NCBI GenBank assembly: GCA_028583415.1
Contig: CM053265.1
Coordinates: forward strand, 27,125,815 to 27,189,814
Reading direction: 5' to 3'
From: Protea cynaroides
Taxonomy: Eukaryota; Streptophyta; Magnoliopsida; Proteales; Proteaceae
DNA: 64,000 nt
Below, piece by piece: positions 9,585 through 21,378 of this stretch; position 1 is the stretch's first letter; each line of letters starts with the position of its first letter. The notes beneath the pieces were generated by a model. The model was not told the origin of the DNA. It made no database searches and was given only the letters and a program-made list of their open reading frames with translations. The translations under genes were made by a program, and so were the position numbers.

Positions 9585-10817
9585 ATGGCTCCCTGACGTG
9601 CTCTTGGGAAATGTACTCACGGCTCGAGCTCACGTGCCCCCCAGCCACCAGTTCCCTAGCTTGACGAGCACTGGTTTCATTCCGTTGAGGCACAGGCTCG
9701 ATTCCCGTGGTTCGTTAACAAAAGTATAGAATCCGGGCGTCGGGTTAATTTGGAGCAATTGGACCGGTTCGACGTACGAGTGGCGTTCGACAGCCTTGGT
9801 TGGTTGCCCGTCATTTCTTACACCGACACCACCCGTCCTAATCTGGTTAAGCATTTCTTTGCTAACCTGGAGCTGCACGGGGATGTTAACGATCCCAACC
9901 AGGGTAGGGATTTACGCATCTCTAGCTACGTCAGGGGTGTACCCATTTCATTTAACACCCACCAGCTGGCCGACCTTCTAGGGGTTCCAAATGATGGAGA
10001 CCTAGTGTATTGCCCTCCCAAAGCGAAGGGCTATCTGACTGAGGACCTGCGCCGGGAGATAGCACATCAGATACTGAACCCTGGAGCTCCTATGAAGGCG
10101 GCTAGCCTAAGACCTATACCTCGGGTCTACAGTCGCATCATTCAACACAACATCGTTCCCCCGAGCGGCCATTATAGTGAGTTATCCCAGCTCACTCAGT
10201 ACATTACTTATTGCGTCTGCACTGGGGAGCGGGTCTCTCTCCCATACCTCATCATTAGGACTATGCATCAGGCGACCCTGGCCGATCAGGCCAGTAACCT
10301 TCCATACGGTCGTCTCATTACCTCCCTGCTATGTCGTCTAGGCATGAGCATGAGAGGCGAGGTGACCGTTGAGGATACTATGACGTCCGACATAGACTGG
10401 GACGCCATTCAGAGGATGCAGATGGTTGACCTGCCTGTTAGCGATGACGAGTTGGAGGCTCGCCCTCGTCCACTTGGGAGGGTGGCAGCTGCAGCAGCAG
10501 CCAATGCGGCCTATGCAGCCGAGCTCGAGCGGGATGATGACGAGGATAGGGCCGAGGGTGTTCCAGTGCCAGCCCCACCGCCTACACCAGCAGCACCACC
10601 ATCTACCTCTACCACTGGACCATCGCAGCCTCCCTCCGACACCATGATGGGTATGATGATGGAGATCAGGGACACTCAGCGTGAGATGAGCCGCGACTTG
10701 GCACAGTTGGCTCACAGTCTCAGGGTCACACAGGATCAGGTGCACTGGCTCAGGGTTGCTTACGAGCGAGACTATGATATAGCAGACCCTATTCCTCCCA
10801 GGCCCCCTACCCCATGA
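9585..10817 (+). pseudogene. Antisense accessory ORF of Gypsy-1, 'putative plant transposon protein'-like
   Basis: An ORF of about 410 codons on the strand opposite to gag-pol. It is open from 9660 to 10817; the only defects are an early TGA (9594-9596) and a TAG (9657-9659), both explicable by C-to-T change. Residues about 30-290 resemble the plant-specific domain annotated as 'putative plant transposon protein' (YVRGVPISFNTHQLADLLGV, LRPIPRVYSRIIQHNIVPP, LITSLLCRLG). An Ala-rich segment, an acidic patch (ERDDDEDRAEG), a Pro-rich linker and a possible helix (REMSRDLAQLAHSLRVTQ) follow. It has no catalytic motif I recognise. A homologue lies at the same place in Gypsy-2 (50318-51458). Antisense ORFs beside gag are known from Tat-lineage elements. 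The function is unknown; I assign the domain from memory of the family, not from a search. Confidence 0.75.
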
Positions 10818-11136
10818 TTGTCCCTCTTTATTTTCTTCTCTTTTACATATGACTGTTTATATAGCAGGATAACTGTCCAATTTGTGGACTGTACCCTGTA
10901 GCACTATTTCATTTGATACTCATTTTCTTGTTTAATGGAAATTTTCATGTTTTCCCTATCTAGTGTGTGTGCACATGTTAAGTTTCATATTTAGAGTAGT
11001 ACATTATTCTCTTTCTTAATCAGTCTCAAGTATCAAACAATGCTTAGGGTGTGTTTGTATTAAATTTTTTTAATATTTCCTAACTCAGTTCATCGACTTA
11101 GTTAAGCACAATGTGGTTTGTTGGACAGAGCCCAAG
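10818..11136. other. Gap between antisense ORF and 5' LTR of Gypsy-1
   Basis: An AT-rich stretch of about 320 bp that would contain the 3' UTR and polyadenylation region of the antisense transcript and the 5' leader of the element RNA. I see no further ORF or repeat in it. Confidence 0.5.
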
Positions 11137-11151
11137 AGCTTTGATACCAAG
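11137..11151 (-). other. Primer-binding site of Gypsy-1 (tRNA-iMet)
   Basis: The minus strand reads TTGGTATCAAAGCTC just inside the 5' LTR. This matches the plant tRNA-iMet site TGGTATCAGAGC with one change. It fixes the 5' end of the element on the right and so the minus orientation. Confidence 0.85.
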
Positions 11152-11152
11152 T

Positions 11153-13478
11153 TGTCACATCCCAATTCCGATCCAACCAGAATGGTGTGAGTGAACCGTC
11201 ATTGAACCAACGGTTCACACCAGGATCTCGAATAGGCCGTGTCCGCTCATACAAACCATTCCACATAACCACAATCAGAATATAAATATACAGCGGAAGA
11301 CTTAAAATAGAATGAACTGAGTATCTATTGATAATTTAAATAAATATCCAATTATCCAAATTCAAACACATAAAATAATATCCGTACATCCATTTAATCT
11401 AACCGAAAATAAATGAAATAAATAAATAAATAACCAATCAAAGGTACACGCAGAAAGGGCACTCGCATGAAGCGTCATGCTCGTCCTCTCTTGCTTGCAC
11501 ATCCAGAGCAGCTACACCTCCATACGTCGGAGCGTTCATGAAATCATCCACCGTGTAACCTGCATCAGCATCTAAAACAATGTATATACAAAGGGTGAAC
11601 TCACAACATAGCTCAGTAAGACAATCAGACAGTTTCACAATATTATGCATGAGTAACAATCAATTTTATGCTGTGGTCTGGTTTAAGTTTGCAATGTGCT
11701 ATAGAAAGGTTTGGTGGCCCCCACACCTCTATACACGAGTGTGTGGCACCTCATGGATCACACCCCCATTGGTCAACATGCACCCACCATGGAATTGAGA
11801 TAGAACTAAGATACCCCCGTACCTCCCCTGATGCTCTACCTATACCAGTACCTAAGCCCCTACTGGCCAGGGCTCGCAAACTGGGCTCGCAACTAACCAA
11901 TCCTATATGTCATCAATGTATGCTCTATCCCAGCACAGCCGTCTACGGCATAGAGATAGAGCTAAGGCATTCCCACACCTCCCCTGATGCCCTATCCGCA
12001 ACTAACCCACTAGGATAGATACAATACGCAGGTAGACCCTATCCCAATATAACTCCCTACGGCATAGAGATAGAGTTAAAGCATCATGGACAAGCCAGCG
12101 TCGACTCGGAGACCACAGTGCCACATAACCATGGCCAGGCCAACATCAATATCGGAGACCATCGTACCACGACCTTCCCCTGATGCCCCACCCATACCAA
12201 GCATGTTAAGACAAAATACTACAAAAAGGTGCTAGTGTGAGGAGCGATCCCAGGCCCATGCCCCACTCCACACACTAACGAAAACAATCACATGCCTAAC
12301 AATCACATCCTATCAATGCATGAACAGTAATAATAACTGAAGGTAAAAGATGGCATGTGAATATGCATAAACAACACATCATATATAATCAGGTGATTAA
12401 CAATAATTTACTGTCCATTAATTATTAGGTTTAGGTCAGATTCCCTTACCTGACGCTCGTTCGATAACTTGCTCCACGTCGCAAGCTCCAAACGATAAGT
12501 CACAAAGTCCTACAAGATTATTTGGGTTTCATTAGAATATAATGCTTAGGGTTTCATGTCGGTCGAAAACCAACATGGTTACAAAATACCCTCACAGAGC
12601 TGACCGGTGGCATGTACCGGTCACAACTCTGTGGGGAAAACTGGCGACCGGTATGGTCAGCCGGTCCCCACAGACCAGCCTCCCGAGGGATACCGGTGGC
12701 AACATACCGGTCGCACTATGTGCAACCGGTATAGTCGACCGGTATGTCTCCCGAAGACCATACTTGGGTTTTTTTTCGACTGTCGTCGATCATCCTCCAT
12801 GGATTTTCAGGGTTTCTCCTATCCATTCTAAGTCTAAACTAGGAGTTAGAGTTATCCCCAACTCATTCAAGTCTCGTTTCGATGAATATCATCTCGAAAC
12901 CTAAATCTAGGGTTTGACGGCAACTTAGGGTTTATTGGCCAATTTAGGGTTTTAGATCAATACCTACTTTGCATGGTATTGATCCACCCACACAACTAAC
13001 ATGGGGGTAAGAAGATTGATTCAAACACTTACCGTTGACTGGCGTAGAGTGAGCGTCGTCGAACGGTAATGGCGGCACCTCCTTCTTCTTCCTAACTCCC
13101 TCTCCTTTCCAACCTCTTTCTCTTCTCTAGGGTTTGTGAGAGATAATGGAAAGGATTTGAGAAGGTTTAAGGGTGTATTTGTAGGCTAAAAATAGGGTTT
13201 AGTAACCCTACTAGGATTAGGAAATTTCTAGGATTCAAAATCAGGAAAGTGGGACCCGCAGAGACCAATTTCTGGATCTTCGCACTTAGCTGTGCAGACC
13301 ATACCGGTCGACCGGTACCATCGACGGGTCAACATAAAATGATGACTATTTGGTCGCTTTGGTCCGATTTCATACCTGTTTGTCATCCGCTTGTCCCGTC
13401 TGGCCCGGTGATGATCGGAAGACCTGCTACGACACAAAACCAATGTTTAGACCGGGTTTACGGAGTGCGGGTCTTACA
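11153..13478 (-). repeat. Gypsy-1 right LTR (5' LTR of the element)
   Basis: A 2326-bp LTR from TGTCACATCCC to GGGTCTTACA, homologous to 1408-3760. In this copy the TATA element is changed: the plus strand reads GTATTTGTAGG where the left LTR reads GTATTTATAGG. The LTR that should drive gag-pol therefore has a weakened core promoter. Its upstream motif cluster (13302-13330) is also shorter than that of the left LTR. Confidence 0.95.
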
Positions 13479-16464
13479 CCCCATGTATGGGTCCATCGTC
13501 TTGGTCCTCAATGATCGCAACTCATCCCAAGTCCAAAAATGGTGGCACTTGAGGAGGTGATAATCCCATTAGTCGACTCACCTGTCTATTCACACTACGT
13601 CGGACATGGGGAGCATCGCAGCTATGTTCATACTATCCTTTATTGAATCCATGTTAATACATAACCTCCTAATGGTTAGGGGTACAGTTATACGGGTAAT
13701 TAATGTTCAACTAGTCATGTCCACCTAATTAGCCATATTACTGGACCGTAACATCATCAAGCTTTTGACCTGGTTCGTTCCCCACTTAGGATATCGTGAC
13801 TTGACTAAGTTATATATGGTCAATGCAAAGCAACGCCGGTAAAAAATGGTGCAAGCATCCCATTTCACCCACCTTCCTCCTTATCTACTTAATCAAACAT
13901 CATGAATCAAACAAGACCAATCGCTTTTGTGGAAAGGTTATGAGCATCCCATTCCACTTGCTTTCAATCCCTACCGGTACTGTTAATCTCACTCACAATG
14001 ATGCATATGCATGATCACACAAAACAGTATATTGGATGGCATGTTATCACACAACAGAATGTAATCAATCTCACAACAACAACCAGCATAATCAATAGAG
14101 AGAACACATGCATCCAAAGGTTTAGTTCCCTTACCGAAAGCTAAAGGAGTAGACTATTGTAGTTTCGATAGAGTAGCTTCCTATTCGAGAGTTCTTCGTA
14201 TCGTTATCAAAATCATATACACATTATTCATTAATTTATCGTCCAATAGATTTATTCTAGTTTTGCTTTAAGCTTATTATTCCTGTATTCACAGTGTTAC
14301 TAACTTGTCTGATATTCATGTCTACTGTCTACTGTCTGTTTATTAATGCATAGCATTACATTTATTACCGCTCATGGTCTAATGATATATCTAACTCATA
14401 ACAGACCTACTATCCATATGAGGTAGATAGCACGCCGGTTAATATTTCACTAGAAAATCTATAGGTTAGGTCCATTGGTCACTGAATAACCACATATCAT
14501 AGTATATCATTATGTTTAGGTTGTAGCCCTTGGTTTTAGGGTTGTCCTACAAAGTCCATGGTTTAATTCCATCCTACGCTAGGCTATTGTCCATGCCTGA
14601 CAAGCTCATGGATGGACATTCCATTCATTCGTCCGATTTTACCTTCTGTTTAGCTTAATACTAAGAAGAACTTCTTAATACAAAGATTTGGGGGTTCCAA
14701 CACCTCAAACAATGCTCACAAAGCCGTATGGCAACTATTGGTTGAGCATGGGAAGGTGCGATAGCCAAAAAGGCATGCAGTCGGTGGTTGCGGCCGCACC
14801 TCACCAGGTGCTAAGCGTGCGGCTGGTGGTCACGGCCGCACACTTTCACGTGGTCATGCGACAGCGCCAACACTCCTGGGGTGTTGCCTAGTCCCAGTAA
14901 TTTGGGTTTATTGTTTCAAACTGCAGAGGTAGTGTAAGGTTGGATGTTTCAATGTATAGTCCAATCCCACCTCTGAAATATATAAAATAACAAGAGGTTT
15001 CTCTTCGTGGAATACGATCACAAGGTTCTAAACCCATAAGTTGGTCAAATTAAATCCCAACAAGGCGCTAACCAAGTTTGGCTGAGATCCAACACGAAAA
15101 TCATGTACGGCTGGTGGTCGCGGCCTCACATCACAGCAGGTAGGCAGTGTGGCTGGTGTTCATGGCCGCATGTCGTAACATGGTTGGATGGCTACGATTT
15201 TTCTTTAGGGTCTTGTCCCCATTCCCCCAAGGGTGTTTAAGGATTTTGGACTCGTGGATCCATGTTTACATTATTATTTGGATGTTATTTCCATCTGAAC
15301 GGTATCCTTTTTTACCGATCCAAACTGAAAACCTTCGGATCTGATCCCAAATCTTTCTAATCCAATTTCAGTCATGGTCTTGGTCTCCTTTGAGCACTCT
15401 CGGATGTTTGAGTGGTCATGGTTGTTTATTTATGTTTCCTTAAGGCTCAAATCCACCTTTCTATTGTGCCTTGCATGCTACTGTCCACGATCCGTATTCG
15501 TAAACGGTGGCCTACTTATTTATGGCTTCACCATTGATGGTGGATCACTATTTCTTCTTTTGATTTAGTCATGGGAATCATCATTAAATTCTTATCTTGA
15601 AATTCCTTCACATCAATTTCGGATGTGGTAAGGAGTGCTTACAATCATTCTAAATCCATTATTAATGAGGAAAAAGGTTACTTATATTGATCTCCTTCCT
15701 CTTCAGTTCTCCGACAAGCATGCAATATTGTTGTCGGGTTCTTTGTCGATCATGAGCTCGCAGGTACAGGTTTCTCCTCTCTTTCCTTCTCTCTTCTTCC
15801 TCTTTCTCCTTCTCTCTCTCTCTAGCTGTAATCAGAGGAAGATTTCTTCCTCCTGTTCTTCTTCTTCTCTTCCTCTCCTCTCTTTCTCTTTTCTCTCAAA
15901 CGTGTCAGAGTCTCTTTCTTCCAATCTCTTGGTCTTTGGTTTGATTTGGTTAGACTAAGAGATTGATGTCAATTTACATGATAGGAGATTGATTTTGGGA
16001 TCTCCATGAAACCAAAATGGAAAGAATTGAAGATCTCTCTCCTTCCCATCCATAAATAGACCCATTGTGATAACCTTTCCATTCTTGGAAAAGTTTTGAA
16101 TTCGAATCGACGGGTCCTGAGGCCAATCGATCACCAACTAGTTCGCACCTGGAGGTGCGGCTGCACTACATGCAGCTGGTGCGCAACCTCACCACCTTTT
16201 CCAGCCAAACCTCTATTTTTGGTCTGCCAGTTTAGGTAAGTGCGTGCCAAGTGCAAGGTGGTCGCATTGGTTGGGTTCGAGATTACTCGTAGTGCGATGT
16301 CTTGCATTCCAATGATCTTGGAGGTTCAAGATAATGGTTTTGTGTCACCTCCCGGTTACACCATTGTCTTTTGGCCGTATCGACCTGATACATTCGCACA
16401 TGGAAAAACCCGTCACATGCCCAAAATAGTCAAACTGTAACGGAGTTTGGGCATGGGTATTACA

Positions 16465-17644
16465 AATATTTTGGTAATTTTGACCACTATGGCCAGAATT
16501 TAGGAAATGGTTCCCAGTATAGGGTAGAAGCCTGTGGTGCATCTGGAACCCAAGAATGAGTTCCAAACCGGGTAGAATATGGGACTTTTGTGGTCTCCCT
16601 AGGCTTTTTTAGTAGTGCAACAAAATTGGGTATCTACAAAATGCCCCTCTTTTGACTGACATATAAAACAGGTGACAGTGAAAGGTGACTCAACACTCGA
16701 TCAAGGATAATGGGTGAAGTTCGTGACACTGGCATGGGGATTGGATTTGCATAATCCTTGGGGATCTTATTGGGATTCACAAGAGAATTCTAAAAGGTAT
16801 AATAGGACTGAGTGGTCTTAAATGCCCAAGGATGTATTCATGAGAATATCCCTAGGTAGAAAAATCACCTAGAAGAGGCGTGGGCCCTCTTTCTTAGGAC
16901 TGGTATCCACTCAAGTAATGTAGGCAACGCGACTTGATCTGATGGGGAGAGTTACGAAATGTTGGGGTTTGATTTCGATACTGTTTGGATGTACTTAGCT
17001 TCGACAGATAGTATCCATCTTTAAGTAATGCAGCAGGTCCAAAGTGATTCTAGGGAGTTTTCAACTGGCTAAGAATGTTTAGATGACGACTTTGAGTACG
17101 AAATCAACTTTTCTTGATGCCATGAATTTTCCATAATTTTTGGAAGTTATTTGGCATTTTTGGGAATTTTAAGAAATCATCAATATAATGTTCTTGGGGA
17201 AGGCACGTGTCGACCTCCACGTGAGGCCCATCAATGACAACTGGGCATTGAACATCTTGTCATTGACATCACCAATGATGAGTAGGTGTCGGTCTATGAC
17301 ATTTGAGTTCTAAAACTTGATTTTAATGTATAATCCACCTCATTTGAAATCATTTGGACTTGTAGACTCAAGCTCTGACATTGCCTGGAGCTACTGTAGC
17401 AATTTCAACCACCTTAAGCATTATTAAACTCAGTTTGAGTGAAATTAGCTAAATTCTTCCTCATATTCTTTCTTTTGCACAAAAACCTTAGGAATTTTGA
17501 AACCTTTGATTGTGTTGACAATGCCACCCAAAGATACGGGTAAGGCTATTGCTGAGGAGTCGGAATTTGAAGAGGCCGAGACCCACGAGTGATCGAAGCA
17601 GTGGGATATGCATCAAGGAAGCTTAAGAAGGTGTGCCCCATCCG
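16465..17644. other. Unassigned repeat sequence with an ATGCCCCTCTTT motif
   Basis: There is no complete gene. A motif at about 16630-16660 (ATCTACAAAATGCCCCTCTT, then TGACTGA) recurs at about 36241-36275 and 36321-36355, so it belongs to a dispersed element family. At 17521 a short acid-rich ORF starts (MPPKDTGKAIAEESEFEEAE) and stops at 17590. It may be the start of a decayed gag-like ORF, but it is too short to assign. Confidence 0.35.
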
Positions 17645-19778
17645 TGTTGCACCCCAAAACCGTAGTCCTTAGGTGTAACTGTATCCCTTGCAAATGCAAG
17701 CTAATCCCAACACAAGATCCCACTTAAGCAGTGCTTATCGTTAACCAACCTTCCACATAATCACATTTCATAATAAAATGAGAGTATAAATGTGGAAGTC
17801 TTTAATAAATAATATGCTGAAAATCTATGTAATAAATAGTATCATAACAAAGTTTATCTCGATTCAAATATCAAGATGTAATTACTTTTAACCAAATAAT
17901 CAAATTCTAAAATATGCCTAACACATTGGGACAATAAGTCCCCAAGGCAAAAACAAGAATCTAGCCTGGTCTAATGATATGGCTATGACTCTTAACCATA
18001 GACACACTCGTCACACACATAAGTAGGTCCATGAGTTGCGACCTCATATTTGTCATTTTCCTTAGGTTCATCAGCAACATCAACAGTAATAGTAGAAACA
18101 TCACCTACAATATATTAAAAAAAAAGTGTATAAACATAGGGGTAAGCAACCAACACACTCAGTGAGAGAATCAGCACATGCAAGCAAGCAAATGAATGCA
18201 GTTAAATTATTAGTGGTCTGCTCTCTTGAAACATGCATGCACTATCGAGACCCTCAAGCACAAAAGATACATTTCAAGCACAGGTGAGGTAACTAACCCA
18301 CACTCAACTCCCCACAAAGTATGATTTACTACCAAAAGGATGAAGGCAACCAAAACCAAAACTCCACATCAAGACACCCACCAGTATTCCCTCAAGATAG
18401 GCTTCATCTTGGCATCAAAGCGCTAATCCTCAAACCTTCATTGGATACACGCCCATTCCTTGAGGAAGAGCACCTAGAACCCTATCATCATCCCTAGAAC
18501 TCAAATCACTTAGAACTAGAGGAAGGCCACAGTCTATGTCTGGCTCACCCTGCCCTGCTCTAACTGTGAAAGGGGTGGACCGCAACCAATGATTACACCT
18601 CTTGTATTAATCCTATACCAATACCAAAACCCTTGTTAGCAAGGATTGCAAGCCACGAGATATGACAATCCTAAACCTTAAATATTTACTAATACTGAGG
18701 CCAAGACTTCTGCCCCATTCCAATCATCAAAATCCCACTATGCCATTAGCATATGCAAAGCAGTGTCCATATGGTTGCACAGGCCAGATGCTAACCCCTC
18801 CTTTTTGCCCTTCCACACAGATTAAACAAACATCATGTTCCAAACAACAAGATAAAAATAAATGCATATTCATGAGCAAATATCACAAATATTGAATGAC
18901 ATGTTATCAAACAATGGTACAATCATAAGTAAGGCATACACATGAGAAAATAGTAAAATAAGTCAAGCTAATCCCCCCACTGTCGATGGTGATCTACAAT
19001 AGTACTCTATTACAGACAGAATGGTTTCCCTTGCTTTCCCACGTAGGTTTACATAATAAGTTAGTTATTCTTTGATTAGTACTCATTATCGTTTGGACTT
19101 ATGTCCAATCACTAGGCATCATTATAATACTTGGGCTTATACCCTAAGGTCAATGGTTTGGGTCAATGAGTCATTGGTACTGTGCAGGTGCTGGGGTGTG
19201 GGTGTAGGTATGCACCAATACATATAGGCCCGCACAAAAAATATTGTTTCTATATATTTAGGGTTTCTGTGGGCTATGATGTGCGGTTGACAATATGCTT
19301 CCATATGTATGGGCTCGCAGAGCACTTAAGATCCACATATATTTTAATGAAATTACCCTTCTAGAATCGTACGAGCGATTGGGTGCGGACCGTGATCCTT
19401 TTGGTTCGTAAGACCTGGTTTTTCCTTCTTAAGGTCGTATAAGACCTGTTACAAGGTCTGGAATCATTGGTGGGTCATTCCCACCATAGGTTTTAGGTTC
19501 TACCCAAGTTTTTGTAAGTCACACGGTTGTCTTTGCAAGATGTGATCAAATGTAGGCAGCATTCGCAGGTTCACTTCTTTTGCAATTAATAACCATTGCA
19601 CCCGCACTGCAGTCGATTAGAATAGGAAGGGCTATAAGACGATGTGCATAAACAGGTTACCTAAGATATCTTATTGAGACACCAGCATCAATGGTTGTTT
19701 ACCCTGATCGAGTTGCTTCAGTCGATTAAGCAGTCGACCACTGCCATCCCATCCTTGAGTGAGCTGGAGAGCGGACAT
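17645..19778. repeat. Decayed LTR-like sequence
   Basis: It begins TGTTGCACCCCAAAACC, similar in form to the minus-oriented Gypsy LTR ends here (TGTCACACCCCAATTCC). Like those LTRs it has a GGGGTAAGC...CACTCAGTGAGAGA stretch about 500 bp in. I cannot find its far end or a TSD. The part 19190-19590 is repeated at 33110-33530. No gene is seen. Confidence 0.35.
19190..19590 (+). repeat. Dispersed repeat, copy A (pair with 33110-33530)
   Basis: It shares long stretches with 33110-33530, for example GGGTTATGATGTGCGG-type words, ATATATTTTAATGAAATTAC, TTGGGTCATT/GTGGGTCATT and TTTTAGGTTCTACCCAAG. The two copies sit just outside the two ends of Copia-1 in the same orientation. Both extend across distinct flanks, so I read them as two insertions of one repeat family rather than halves of a single copy. 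Confidence 0.6.
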
Positions 19779-20152
19779 TGTAAGAAAAACTACAATCCAT
19801 ATGTATGTCTATGCGGAATAAGATTCGACATACCCGTAGTGTAGGGATCTGTTCCAGCTGGTTTCCGTCCAACCGATGTGTCCTCTTCAGATTCACTCTG
19901 ATACATCCTTCTGCACAAACAAGGGAAGGATTTCTCTGCACTAACTGTATTCCTAGACAGAGAACGTGATGGAGTTCTCAATTTCAATCAGTGTGCACAG
20001 GACCCTATCCATTAGTATTTATAGACCAACCGTCTCCTTCCATCAAGGATGGACGGTGATCTGGGTGCCACATGTCCCTCAGATCCGACGCTCATAACTC
20101 TCCTAATAGGGGATACCTAAAATGGATTAGTGGCATGTGGGTCACTTACTCA
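19779..20152 (-). repeat. Copia-1 3' LTR
   Basis: A 374-bp LTR from TGTAAGAAAAAC to CACTTACTCA on the plus strand. On the minus strand it carries a TATA element (TCTATAAATACT, about 20014-20025). The adjoining purine tract on the minus strand is CCAAGTGGGAGAATG (20153-20167). The right LTR matches in two separated blocks with only scattered mismatches. Confidence 0.9.
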
Positions 20153-20469
20153 CATTCTCCCACTTGGCCCATATTGCCACTTGGCAAGCCATTTTAGAGT
20201 TATAACCTGATGTATGGCCATACATTAACTTTCGGATCTTTCCTTATGGACTTGTTCTTTATGTTCATCATAAAACTCCCAACCCATGAATCATGGCGGT
20301 ACATGTCCCAGTATTGAAGTACAATGGAAACACTCCCTTCCATATATTACAATAGATTGTTTATTTTACGATAAACCTCAATTGTGACTATCCTACTTTA
20401 TAGAATCAATTCAATAATCGATTCAAGGGTCAAACTTTATTGCCTAGAAAACTTTATAGGCATCTGTCA

Positions 20470-21206
20470 TTACAAAACTTTATGTATACAACAAAATAAA
20501 TGACAGAAAATAACTTTATTTCGAGTCGTCAAAACTTTATATTGCAATATCATAAATAAAACATTCAAAAAACGTAATGATTTACATAGTCCCTTATGAT
20601 CCACGTGAACTACATACACCTTGGGCGGAAGCCCTTTAGTGAAAGGATCAACTATCATATCATTAGTATCAATATGTTCTATTTGAACGCAACGAACTCG
20701 AATGTCTTCTTTAACAACAAAATACTTTATCTCAATGTGTCGGCAGCGACTCATTGAGCATGTGTTGTTAGAGAGACGTACTGCTGCAGTATTGTCACAG
20801 TAGATCCTTATAGGTCTTTCAATAAAACTTATGACCTCAAAACTGTGATAAACTACCTCAACCATAATGCCTAAAAAATTGCTTTACAGCACGCCACCAC
20901 TTCCGCTTCAATAATAGAAGAAGCTGTCTTAGGTTGCTTTACGCTGCGCCAAGACACTATTCCTCTAACAAACAAAAATGAAGCCAGAAGTGTACTTCCT
21001 TGTATCTCCACATTTAGCAAAATCTGAATCGAGTAAGCGATTAGCTTCAAAACATCAACATGTCTATATATGAGCATGTGATCCTTGATGCCCTGTAGGT
21101 ACCTCAGTACTTTCTTTGCTATTATCCAATGTGTCAAACCAGGGTTCTTTCGAAACCTACCTAATACTCCCACTGAATATGAGATGCCAGGTACAGACCT
21201 GAACAT
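20470..21206 (-). pseudogene. Copia-1 RNase H region (broken)
   Basis: Two adjacent open segments (20470-20865 and 20871-21206) form the C-terminal part of a Ty1/Copia polyprotein. The landmarks are SVGVLGRFRKNPG, the KKVLRYLQGI helix, SIIEAEVVACCKAIF and IYCDNTAAVRLSNN, then HIEIKYFVVKEDI and DPFTKGLPP. These are the usual RNase H signatures of plant Copia elements. A frameshift near 20868 separates the halves. Confidence 0.85.
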
Positions 21207-21378
21207 ACATCAAATTGCTTACCACTGATGCATAAGGGATATTTTGCATTGTCTGCTATTTCAGATTGGTCTTCGGACATTGCTCCAGACTAAGTCTGTC
21301 ACCTTTAACAAGAGGTGCTACACTTGATGAATATTGCTTCATCTTGAACCGTTCCAAAACTTTGTTAATATAACCCTT

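Larger units (their letters stand above)
1408..13478 (-). mobile_element. Gypsy-1: complete but decayed Tekay/Del-like chromovirus LTR retrotransposon
   Basis: A full-length Ty3/Gypsy element of about 12.07 kb on the minus strand. Both LTRs are present (1408-3760 and 11153-13478), flanked by a perfect 5-bp TSD CCCCA (1403-1407 and 13479-13483). A tRNA-iMet primer-binding site adjoins the right (5') LTR and a purine tract adjoins the left (3') LTR. Coding order on the minus strand is gag (from 8663), protease, reverse transcriptase, RNase H, integrase and a chromodomain-like tail ending near 3827. RT before integrase identifies Ty3/Gypsy; the long LTRs and chromodomain suggest Tekay/Del. An extra ORF runs on the plus strand between the 5' LTR and gag. 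Several stops and frameshifts make it non-autonomous. Confidence 0.95.
681..16464 (-). mobile_element. Old Ty3/Gypsy-type solo LTR, split by Gypsy-1
   Basis: The outer boundaries are TGTCACGCC at 681 and GGTATTACA ending at 16464. On the minus strand these read TGTAATACCC...GGCGTGACA, close to the Gypsy-1 and Gypsy-2 LTR termini (TGTAAGACCC...GTGTGACA). The flanks GATAT (676-680) and AATAT (16465-16469) match at four of five bases and fit a decayed 5-bp TSD. Removing Gypsy-1 and one copy of its TSD leaves about 3.7 kb (681-1407 plus 13484-16464), longer than the other LTRs here. A TATA-like element (minus) lies near 16050-16060. GGTCG/GCGGCCGCA motif clusters occur at 16141-16195, 14760-14870 and 15095-15185. 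No internal gag-pol was found, so I call it a solo LTR. The internal alignment is too diverged to prove by eye. Confidence 0.6.

Noticed and set aside
10338..10745. 135-codon minus-strand ORF under the antisense gene
   Set aside because: It is a shadow in the Ala/Pro-rich part of 9585-10817 and is not kept in Gypsy-2.
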